Part shown: positions 1 to 8,805 of the stretch, piece by piece
Layout: each line of letters begins with the position of its first letter
Position numbering within the stretch: position 1 is the stretch's first letter
Translations under genes and position numbers: made by a program
The notes under the pieces: generated by a model
Database searches by the model: none
Told to the model about the DNA's origin: nothing
The model's input: only the letters and a program-made list of their open reading frames with translations
Source of the DNA: JAWLGW01 sp964569055
Lineage (GTDB): Bacteria; Planctomycetota; J058
Direction of reading: 5' to 3'
Length of the DNA: 27,111 nt
Assembly: GCA_964569055.1 (NCBI GenBank)
Contig: CAZMSZ010000054.1
Span: 1 to 27,111, forward strand

Positions 1-55
1 CGGAGTCGGAATCGGAGTCGGAGTCGGAATCGGAATCGGAGTCGGAGTCGGAATC
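1..55. repeat. Hexanucleotide (GGARTC)n tract
   Basis: About nine tandem units alternating GGAGTC and GGAATC, exactly in period 6, run from the window edge to about position 55. The true tract may extend outside the window. Related tracts lie at 10981-11019 and 27080-27111. All three are outside genes. It could be a simple-sequence expansion or a protein-binding array; no coding role is evident. Confidence 0.9.
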
Positions 56-99
56 AGCAGCGGAGACGGAGGGAGATCCCGCAGCAGCGACAGCTCCTC

Positions 100-126
100 C
101 TTGGCGCTCTTGGCGCTCTTGGCGGT
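100..126. repeat. Three tandem 9-mers (CTTGGCGCT/CTTGGCGGT)
   Basis: CTTGGCGCT occurs at 100-108 and 109-117, followed by CTTGGCGGT at 118-126. On the minus strand this reads ACCGCCAAG-AGCGCCAAG-AGCGCCAAG. From memory, very similar CGCCAAGA-type strings recur between genes in many unrelated GC-rich bacteria; that recollection is not checked here. It lies between the stop of the SirB1-like gene (188) and the GGARTC tract. Positions 152-165 also hold a small dyad (CTGTCG-G-CGACAG). No gene is supported in 1-187. Confidence 0.7.
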
Positions 127-187
127 CGAATTCTTACGCCCGGGGGCTCGCCCTGTCGGCGACAGCCTCCCGGTCGGTCGTACCGGG

Positions 188-1021
188 TCAGCTCAGCGAG
201 GCGGCCAGGCGCTGGCGCGCTTGGTTCAGCGCTCGGCGCACCTCGCGCTCGGCGGGGTCGCCGGCGGCGCGCGCGAGCCACTCGGCGAGGTCGGCGGCGG
301 CGCCGGCGAAGTCGCCGAGCTCGAGGCGCAGGAGGCCGCGGTCGCGGCGCGCGTCGAGGGCCTGCGGCTCGAGGTGGAGCAGGCGGTCGAGGCTGCCGCG
401 GGCGAGGTCCTTCTCGCCCCGACCGAGGTGGGCGCGCGCCAGGTTGCGCAGCATGCGCGCCAGGATCGCGCGCGGCGGGGTCGGGGCGAGCAGGACCGAG
501 AGCGGCGGGGCGGCGGGGCCAGCCACGCGCGCGCGCAGCGCCTCGAGGGTCTCGCGGCGCAGCTCCCGCCCGCCGCCGAACGGGTCGAGGATCACGGTCC
601 CTTCGGGCCCGTCGCCTCGGACCAAGAAGTGGCCGGGGAAGCCGACGCCGAGGACCGGGAGCCCGGCCCGGCGGCCGACCTCCACCGTGAGCACCGAGAG
701 GCTGATCGGGAGGCCGAGCCCCCGCCGCAGCACCTCGTGGAGGTAGCTGTTCTTGGGGTCGTCGTACTCCTCGGCGTTGCCGCGCAGGCGGAGCTCGTCG
801 AACAGCAGCCGGCGCAGCGCGCCGAGGCGCGCGCGCAGGTCGGCCCCGGGCTCGAGGCGCGCGCGGAGCGCCGCCGCGAGCGCGTCGAGCCGGGCCTCGC
901 CCAGCGCGAGGTCGAGGTCCGGCGTCTCCGCCCAGGCGAGCGCGAAGGCCGCCCGGGCGAGGTCGGGGACCTCGCCCCCGGGCGTGAGCACCGCGAAGCG
1001 GCTGACGTAGCCGGCCGTCAC
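188..1021 (-). CDS. SirB1-like transglutaminase-fold protein with TPR-like C-terminus
   Basis: The 277-residue protein matches the SirB1/Transglut_core2 family. The segment around residues 83-130 carries the family signatures NAEEYDDPKNSYLHEVL, GLPISLSVL and GVGFPGHFLVR, followed by ILDPFGGG. The His and Asp positions of a transglutaminase-like core are present, but I see no nucleophilic Cys, as is usual for this family, so catalysis is doubtful. Residues about 185-265 form helix pairs with TPR character (ARAHLGRGEKDLARGSLDRLL), also typical of SirB1-like proteins. The start is GTG at 1021, nine bases after the stop of the upstream gene at 1031, so both are probably one transcript; no clear Shine-Dalgarno is seen. 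The cellular role of the family is unsettled. Confidence 0.85.
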   Translation of the reverse strand: MTAGYVSRFAVLTPGGEVPDLARAAFALAWAETPDLDLALGEARLDALAAALRARLEPGADLRARLGALRRLLFDELRLRGNAEEYDDPKNSYLHEVLRRGLGLPISLSVLTVEVGRRAGLPVLGVGFPGHFLVRGDGPEGTVILDPFGGGRELRRETLEALRARVAGPAAPPLSVLLAPTPPRAILARMLRNLARAHLGRGEKDLARGSLDRLLHLEPQALDARRDRGLLRLELGDFAGAAADLAEWLARAAGDPAEREVRRALNQARQRLAASLS

Positions 1022-1030
1022 CGGCGTGCG

Positions 1031-1729
1031 CTAGCCGATGTCGGTGCGGATGCCGTCGATCACGTCCTCCATGACGTCGAGGAGGGTGTCGAACACGAGG
1101 TCCGAGGAGGCGTTGCCGAGGGCCGGCTTGCGCACCTCGTAGCCGAACACTGCGTCGCGCAGCGAGTCGCGCAGCGTGTTCACGTCGATCCGGTACTTCT
1201 TGCAGAGCGGCTCGCACACCTCCGGGACCGAGAGGAGGTCGTAGCTGTCCCAGAAGCGCCGCTTGACGGTGACCTTGCAGCCCGGCCCGCCCGAGCCCGG
1301 CTCCACGTGATAGACCCGCGCGCGCCGGCCGCCCTTGCGGCCCTTGTTGCGGATCACCCGGGCCGCCACGCCGCGCGCGCGCATCCCGGCGATCAGCTCG
1401 TCGGGCTTGGGCACCTTCGGCTTGCGCGACCAGACGTGCATCGTCTCGTCGGTCCGCACGCGCCCGTCGACGAACCCGAGCTCGTACTCGCCGATCAGCT
1501 CGTTGTAGACGGTCAGCGCCTGCGGCTTGTCGATGTACGGCGCGAGGTGGTGAAACGCCTCCTCCGCCTTGAGCTCCGCCGGGGTCTCGGCCCGCTGATC
1601 GTGCTGAATGCACACCGCGTTGCCCTGGCGCTCGAAGGTGACCTGCTTGTTGCTCAGGATCGAGCAGACGGTCTCGACGTTGCGCTCCGCGATCTCCAAC
1701 CGCCCCGAGGCGGTGTACCGTAAGGACAC
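1031..1729 (-). CDS. Conserved-looking protein of unknown function, GTG start
   Basis: I do not recognise this 232-residue protein. It is soluble, with no signal peptide or membrane segment. The middle (about residues 95-135) is strongly basic (NKGRKGGRRARVYHVEP). The C-terminal third is helical and acidic, ending DVMEDVIDGIRTDIG. Its Lys, Ile, Asn and Tyr content is higher than that of its neighbours, which argues for a constrained real protein. I chose GTG at 1729 because GGAGG lies nine bases upstream; an in-frame TTG at 1819 would add 30 unconvincing residues and would begin downstream of the promoter at 1844-1872. It is the first gene of a two-gene operon with the SirB1-like gene. The basic patch could suit nucleic-acid contact, but that is a guess. 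Confidence 0.75.
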   Translation of the reverse strand: MSLRYTASGRLEIAERNVETVCSILSNKQVTFERQGNAVCIQHDQRAETPAELKAEEAFHHLAPYIDKPQALTVYNELIGEYELGFVDGRVRTDETMHVWSRKPKVPKPDELIAGMRARGVAARVIRNKGRKGGRRARVYHVEPGSGGPGCKVTVKRRFWDSYDLLSVPEVCEPLCKKYRIDVNTLRDSLRDAVFGYEVRKPALGNASSDLVFDTLLDVMEDVIDGIRTDIG

Positions 1730-1817
1730 CTGGCTTTCCTCCCCCCCGCGAAGACCGTTTCGCCCCGCGGGCCCCTCAAAGGCGACCCAAACGGAACGCA
1801 ACGGCCTATCCCCCAGC

Positions 1818-1830
1818 AAGCCAATGGCTT
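1818..1830. promoter_or_regulatory. Dyad AAGCCA-A-TGGCTT, possible operator
   Basis: A perfect 6+1+6 inverted repeat lies about 8 to 20 bases downstream of the transcription start predicted from the promoter at 1844-1872. A one-base centre cannot form a tight RNA hairpin, so a DNA site for a dimeric regulator is the simpler reading. Confidence 0.4.
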
Positions 1831-1843
1831 ACAAGAGGATCGC

Positions 1844-1872
1844 AGTCTATCCCCGATCCCTCCCCACGTCAA
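1844..1872 (-). promoter_or_regulatory. Sigma70-like promoter for the 1031-1729 operon
   Basis: Read on the minus strand: TTGACG, a 17-base spacer, then TAGACT. The -35 box matches 5 of 6 and the -10 box 4 of 6 consensus bases, including the key A2 and T6. The predicted start near 1837 gives a leader of about 108 bases before the GTG at 1729, containing the dyad at 1818-1830 and a GCGAA/TTCGC stem. Confidence 0.55.
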
Positions 1873-1895
1873 TCGAGTTCCTTTGTTGGGGATAA

Positions 1896-1918
1896 CGGCG
1901 CAAGTGCCTGCTGCGCCG
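1896..1918 (-). terminator. Weak hairpin downstream of the kinase gene
   Basis: CGGCGCA and TGCGCCG form a 7-bp stem with a 9-base loop about 75 bases beyond the kinase stop on the minus strand. It is followed only by TTAT, so it is not a good intrinsic terminator. It also lies just upstream of the promoter at 1844-1872. Confidence 0.3.
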
Positions 1919-1992
1919 CAACTAAGGCGTTGAGAACCTGGGGAGCGTCGCGGGGAGGGGGACGGAGCGGGCGGGAGTTGCGCGCCTTCCGC

Positions 1993-3693
1993 TCAGCGGA
2001 ACATCTTGAAGAAGCTGTTGAACACGCTGCTCTGCCGCGCGCTCGCCTCGGCCGGCGGGGCGTCGTAGTGCGCCAGGGCCCGCGCGCGCAGCCCTCCTCG
2101 CAGCAGGTCCAGGATCGCCTGGCACGAGGGCGGGCGATCCGCCTTCTCCTTGGCGAGCATGCTCGCCACCAGGCTCTCGAGCTCGGGATGCCAGGCCTTG
2201 TCCTTCCGCCCCTGGAACAGGGTCAGCGGGACGCCGACGAGGTGCTCGCGCAGGTAGTCGTATGGCGTCTCGGCGAACAGCGGGTTGCGCCCGGTGAGCA
2301 GCTCGTAGAGCACGATGCCCGCCGAGTAGATGTCGGTGCGCGCGTCGATCGGGTCGTCGGTGATCGTCTCGGGCGCGATGTAGGCGGGCGTGCCGGAGAT
2401 CACGCCGGCGCGGCTGCGGAACGCGCGCTCGGCCGGCGGGCGATCGTCATCCATGAGGCGCGCGATCCCGAGGTCGACCAGCTTGAGCTGCCGCTCGGCC
2501 CCCGCGAGCACGAAGCAGTTCTCGGGCTTGAGGTCGCGGTGCACGGCTCCCGCCTCGTGGACCGCCTGCAGGCCGGCGAGGAGCTGCTCGAAGTAGTGGA
2601 GCGCGTCGGCCGGCTCGAGCCGGCCGCCCGCCTCGGCGAGCACCGCCTTGAGGTCCTTCCCGGCGAAGAACGGGATCGCCATGTAGCTGAGCCCGTCGGG
2701 CGTCTCGCCCTGATCGAGCAGGCTCACCGCGTTGGGGTGCTCGAGCAGCGACGAGATGTGCGCCTCGCGGCGGAAGCGGGCCAGGTCGTCGGCGCCGGCG
2801 CGCTCGGTGAGCAGGACCTTGACCGCCACGATCGGGCCGACGCCCTCCTCCTGGGCCAGGAACACCGCCCCCATGCCGCCCTGGCCGATGCACTCCACCA
2901 CCTCGTACGGCCCGATCGAGGCGCGGTCGCGCAGCTCGCCAGGGGCGGCCGCGGGCTCGTCCGGATCCGCGGGCTTGAGCCGCGCGGTGTCCATCTGCTC
3001 GAGCTGACGCCGGCGGTCCGGGTCGAGCGGCACCTCGTCGCCGCTCGGGAGCTCGGCGGGGAGGAACTCGAACTGCGCGTCGCGCGGCGGCGGCGCCTCC
3101 TCCTGATCGAGCCGGACCAGGGCCTTCTTGACCCGCGCGATCGTGTCGCGTGAGCGGAACAGGGTGCTGACCCGGAACACGTGCGTCGCGACCCGCGGTT
3201 CGCGGACGAGCGGCCTGCCCACCCCCTCGAAGCGCTGCGCGCGGTAGCGCTCGAGCACCTTGAGGTCCTCGCGTCGCATGGCGTCGCGGGTGCGCCGCTC
3301 GAGGTCGCGCGCCTGGCTGGCGTCGATCCGTCCCTGCGCCATCAGGACGGCCGCGAGCTGGGTGCGGTAGTCGCTGCGCTCGAGGCGGGCGATCAGCTCG
3401 CCGACGTCCTCCTTCGAGAGCTGCGGCAGCTCCTTCTCCACCATGCGCAGGAAGATCGCCTCGCGCCGCACGTGCTCGAACAGGGCTACATAGCGGCGGA
3501 TCCGCGTCACGCGCGCGCCGTCGAGCACGCCCCCGCGCGCCAGCCGAGCCACGAGGTCCACTGCCGCCTGCGGGTCGGTGTCGACCGCGACCAGCTCGCG
3601 CTGGAGCACGTCGGCGGCGACGTCCCCGAGCTGCACCAGGAGCTTGGCGGCGACGATGTCGGACGGGTGGAGCACGGGACCCATGGTAACCAT
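1993..3693 (-). CDS. Hanks-type Ser/Thr protein kinase with N-terminal helical-repeat region
   Basis: About 566 residues from the ATG at 3693; an ATG at 3684 is the alternative, and neither has a strong Shine-Dalgarno. The kinase domain spans about residues 260-535: glycine loop GQGGMGAVF, lysine in VAVKVLL, catalytic AVHRDLKPENCF, a DLG in place of DFG (KLVDLGIARL), GTPAYIAPE, and SAGIVLYELLTGRNPLF. All residues needed for catalysis are present. Residues 1-250 are a soluble helical region with repeating units (LLVQLGD, LARGGVLD, VLMAQGRID) that resemble the modules of type II secretion ATPase N-termini. The protein ends within about 40 residues of the kinase domain, with no transmembrane segment, so it is a cytoplasmic kinase. 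It is divergent from fxsA across the inverted-repeat region at 3720-3971. Confidence 0.93.
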   Translation of the reverse strand: MVTMGPVLHPSDIVAAKLLVQLGDVAADVLQRELVAVDTDPQAAVDLVARLARGGVLDGARVTRIRRYVALFEHVRREAIFLRMVEKELPQLSKEDVGELIARLERSDYRTQLAAVLMAQGRIDASQARDLERRTRDAMRREDLKVLERYRAQRFEGVGRPLVREPRVATHVFRVSTLFRSRDTIARVKKALVRLDQEEAPPPRDAQFEFLPAELPSGDEVPLDPDRRRQLEQMDTARLKPADPDEPAAAPGELRDRASIGPYEVVECIGQGGMGAVFLAQEEGVGPIVAVKVLLTERAGADDLARFRREAHISSLLEHPNAVSLLDQGETPDGLSYMAIPFFAGKDLKAVLAEAGGRLEPADALHYFEQLLAGLQAVHEAGAVHRDLKPENCFVLAGAERQLKLVDLGIARLMDDDRPPAERAFRSRAGVISGTPAYIAPETITDDPIDARTDIYSAGIVLYELLTGRNPLFAETPYDYLREHLVGVPLTLFQGRKDKAWHPELESLVASMLAKEKADRPPSCQAILDLLRGGLRARALAHYDAPPAEASARQSSVFNSFFKMFR

Positions 3694-3719
3694 CCCGCGG
3701 GGCCGCTCGCCCGGGTGCT

Positions 3720-3971
3720 CGTCAGCCCGGGGGGCTGACGTGTGACGATTCCACACATTTCGTGCCCGTGCCCGTGCCCGTGCCCGTGCTCGTGCTCGTG
3801 ACCCGTGCGCGTGCCGGTTGCCCGAAGGAGCGACCCAGAGCGCTCTTGCTTACAGCGCTCCTCCGCCGCAGCGAAGTGGGACGGGCCACGCACGGACGCG
3901 GGCAGAGGCACGGGCACGGGCACGATTCGCTTGGCGCAACGATGTGTGGAACCGCCAGCCCGGGGGGTGGC
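3720..3971. repeat. Nested imperfect inverted repeat filling the kinase/fxsA intergenic gap
   Basis: The 309-base gap (3694-4002) holds no gene. Its left end has a perfect 9-bp hairpin (CGTCAGCCC, loop GGG, 3720-3740), then TTCCACACAT, then CCCGTG hexamers to about 3800. Its right end mirrors this: GGGCACG units (3907-3924), ATGTGTGGAA (3942-3951), then a hairpin built on CGCCA/TGGCG (3952-3971). The centre has AGAGCGCTCT (3836-3845) and a GAGCGCT/AGCGCTC stem (3838-3860). The two arms match in order but with indels. It could be a MITE-like element or a symmetric divergent promoter. Confidence 0.7.
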
Positions 3972-4002
3972 GCGGACCCCGTCCGCACCCCACCATGCTG
4001 GG

Positions 4003-4521
4003 ATGCTCGTCCCGCTGCTCCTCCTGGCCCTCGCCGCCCTGCCGATCGTGGAGCTGGCGCTGCTGATCCGGATCGGCGGCGCCGTCGGCGCGCTCCCCAC
4101 GATCCTGCTCGTGCTCGCGACGGGGGTGCTGGGGGTGGCGCTGGCGCGCTGGCAGGGGCTGCGCGCGATGCGGCAGATCCAGGAGCAGCTCGCGCGCGGC
4201 GCGGTTCCGGGGCGCGAGCTGTTCGACGCGGCCCTGATCGCCCTGGCCGGGCTGCTGCTCCTGACGCCGGGGGTCGTCACCGACGGGGCCGGGTTCTTGC
4301 TCCTGGTTCCGCCCGTGCGCGCGCTCCTGGCGCGAGGCGCCCGGCGCTGGGCGTCCGGCCGGTTCACCGTGGTGCACGGGGGAGCCGGGACCGGGCCGGG
4401 CGGACGACCGCCAGGGCCCGGGGACGTGATCGACGTCACCGGATCGGTGCGCGACGCGGCCAGCACGCAGGCGGGGAGCGACGCGCCTCGGCTGGGCGCA
4501 GGCGAGCCGACGAGCGAGTAG
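4003..4521 (+). CDS. fxsA: FxsA family inner-membrane protein
   Basis: The 172-residue protein has the FxsA layout. Two closely spaced hydrophobic segments lie at about residues 1-45 (LVPLLLLALAALPIVELALL and the following LPTILLVLATGVLG), then a short cytoplasmic stretch with ALARWQGLRAM, then a third segment near 75-100 with LLLLTPGVVTDGAGFLLLVP, the best-conserved part of the family. The C-terminal 65 residues are polar and Gly/Pro-rich. I chose the ATG at 4003, where the FxsA similarity begins; earlier in-frame starts would run through the inverted repeat. FxsA in Escherichia coli is known for relieving F-plasmid exclusion of phage T7, but its general role is unclear. It converges with the next gene, leaving three bases between the stops. 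Confidence 0.9.
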   Translation: MLVPLLLLALAALPIVELALLIRIGGAVGALPTILLVLATGVLGVALARWQGLRAMRQIQEQLARGAVPGRELFDAALIALAGLLLLTPGVVTDGAGFLLLVPPVRALLARGARRWASGRFTVVHGGAGTGPGGRPPGPGDVIDVTGSVRDAASTQAGSDAPRLGAGEPTSE

Positions 4522-4524
4522 GAG

Positions 4525-5334
4525 CTACTCGCCCGAGGCGGCCTTCGCCCGCGCGCGCAGGGCGGTCAGCGACTCCAGGATGTCGCTGGCCCACGAGTAG
4601 CTGAAGAAGCACACCTTCTTGCGATCCTTGAGCTCCCTGAGCTCGGCGGCGATCGCCTCGGGCGCGGCGCCCTCGGCCAAGCGGCGGGACATCCACTCCC
4701 CCAGGACCATGTTCTCGATCACGGTCCGCTCGTGGTCGGAGAGCATGGCCCGCTCCTCGGCGTGCTCCTTGATGATCGAGAGCTTCTCGGCGTGGTCGGC
4801 CTTCATGAAGGCCTCGTCGCGCGTGAACGCCTCGAGCGCGCAGGCGAGCACGAGCTTGCTGGTCGCCGCCCAGCTCGTCGCGTCGCGCACCAACGCCAGG
4901 CAGCCGAGCTGCTCGAGCGTGGGCCGGCCCCCCGCCACCTCGCGCACGTAGTCGAGCGAGACCGCCTGCTGGAAGGCGCTGTCCGGCTCGAGCGGCGCGA
5001 CGACGCGCTTCTTGGCCGCCTTGCGGGCCTCGTTGAGCTGCTTGAGCTGCGCCTCGACGTCCTTGCGCAGCGCGCCGAGCCGCTCCAGCCGCTCCTTGGT
5101 CGTCTTGCCCTCGAGGACGTAGGCCGTCGCGATCTCCGCGACCGCCTCCTTGCTCTCCTTGAACTGGAGCCGATTGTCGGCCCGCGCCTGGGCCAGCAGC
5201 ACCAGGCGGGCGGCCGGCGTGCCGTTGGCGTACGCCTCGCCGAGCACGTCGGTGATGGCGTCGGCGCGCGCGGCGCGGGGGACCAGGGCGAGGGCGAAGG
5301 CGCAGACGAGCGCGAGCGGAGCGGCGGGGCGCAT
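4525..5334 (-). CDS. Secreted helical protein of unknown function
   Basis: A 269-residue protein with a clear Sec signal peptide (ALVCAFALALVPRAARA, cleavage near residue 24). The mature part is almost entirely helical and charged, with a Lys/Glu-rich stretch at about residues 55-100 (KTTKERLERLGALRKDVEAQ) that could form a short coiled coil. It has three or four scattered cysteines and ends in a helix (LESLTALRARAKAASGE). No family is recognised. The start at 5334 is firm: AGGAGG lies six bases upstream, and translation from there gives the signal peptide. It is divergent from the WD40 kinase gene over a 117-base gap that must hold both promoters; no convincing boxes were found there. Confidence 0.85.
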   Translation of the reverse strand: MRPAAPLALVCAFALALVPRAARADAITDVLGEAYANGTPAARLVLLAQARADNRLQFKESKEAVAEIATAYVLEGKTTKERLERLGALRKDVEAQLKQLNEARKAAKKRVVAPLEPDSAFQQAVSLDYVREVAGGRPTLEQLGCLALVRDATSWAATSKLVLACALEAFTRDEAFMKADHAEKLSIIKEHAEERAMLSDHERTVIENMVLGEWMSRRLAEGAAPEAIAAELRELKDRKKVCFFSYSWASDILESLTALRARAKAASGE

Positions 5335-5451
5335 CGAGACCTCCTGAGGGGCGGCGCATCGTAGAGAGCGCCCCGGCGCGCGGCAACGGCGGCCGAGGAC
5401 GCGGCCCGCGCGGCCTCGACGCGGGTGCGCCGGCGAGACCGAGCCGGCACA

Positions 5452-8262
<2,811 letters not shown>

Positions 8263-8275
8263 GGGGCCCGACGGA

Positions 8276-8626
8276 TCAGCGGCGGCGCGGCCCGCGGCGG
8301 AGGTCACGCAGCACCTCGTCCTCGCTCAGCATGCTCATGTCGCCGAGCGCGTCGAGGAGCGCGCGCGCGAGCGCGCCCCGGCTCGGGACGAGCGCCCACA
8401 CGGCGGCGAAGGCGCGGCTCGGGCTCGCCGCGCGGACGAGCCACGCCACCCAGGCCTGGCTCCAGGCCGCCGCATCGCCCAGTCCGCGCGCGATCGCCGC
8501 GACCGTCACCACCACGACCACCCCCCAGGGCGCGGGGAGCGCCTCCACGCGCGATCGAGTCTGGGCCCGGGTGGCGGGGCGGCGGCGAGTGCGCTCGGGG
8601 CGCGGACGGCGAATGGTGGCGGGCAT
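8276..8626 (-). CDS. Small protein with one hydrophobic segment, unknown function
   Basis: A 116-residue protein starting at the ATG at 8626, which has GGGAGGAGAG about nine bases upstream. A longer form from the ATG at 8677 has no such site. The first 35 residues are very basic (IRRPRPERTRRRPATRAQ), then comes a hydrophobic stretch (APWGVVVVVTVAAIARG), an aromatic stretch (AAAWSQAWVAWLV), and a polar tail ending LRDLRRGPRRR. This suggests a small membrane-associated protein with its basic N-terminus inside. It follows the DUF6263-type kinase gene on the same strand, 179 bases downstream. No family is recognised. Confidence 0.6.
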   Translation of the reverse strand: MPATIRRPRPERTRRRPATRAQTRSRVEALPAPWGVVVVVTVAAIARGLGDAAAWSQAWVAWLVRAASPSRAFAAVWALVPSRGALARALLDALGDMSMLSEDEVLRDLRRGPRRR

Positions 8627-8714
8627 GGTCGTCGGCTCTCCTCCCCCCGCGCGCCACGTGCGCAAAGGCCCTGCCATGACGAACTCGCGGCGCGATGGTG
8701 ACACGCGCCTCGCG

Positions 8715-8763
8715 ATCGACCGAAATTGCCTCGCCTCAGCTAAGGATCGACCCCAAATCGACC
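8715..8763. promoter_or_regulatory. Three direct ATCGACC heptamers
   Basis: ATCGACC occurs at 8715-8721, 8746-8752 and 8757-8763, within the gap between the kinase gene (stop 8806) and the small protein gene (start 8626). The last two are 11 bases apart, one helical turn. The stretch is less GC-rich than its surroundings. It could be a regulator-binding cluster for the small protein gene. Confidence 0.35.
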
Positions 8764-8805
8764 TAGTTTCGCCACGACGCCGGGCGAACGGCGGTCGAGC
8801 GCGGC

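Noticed and set aside
1..55. Hexamer tract as a CRISPR array
   Set aside because: The units are 6 bases with no unique spacers and no cas genes nearby.
188..1021. SirB1-like protein as an active transglutaminase or protease
   Set aside because: No catalytic Cys can be placed, although the His and Asp signatures are kept.
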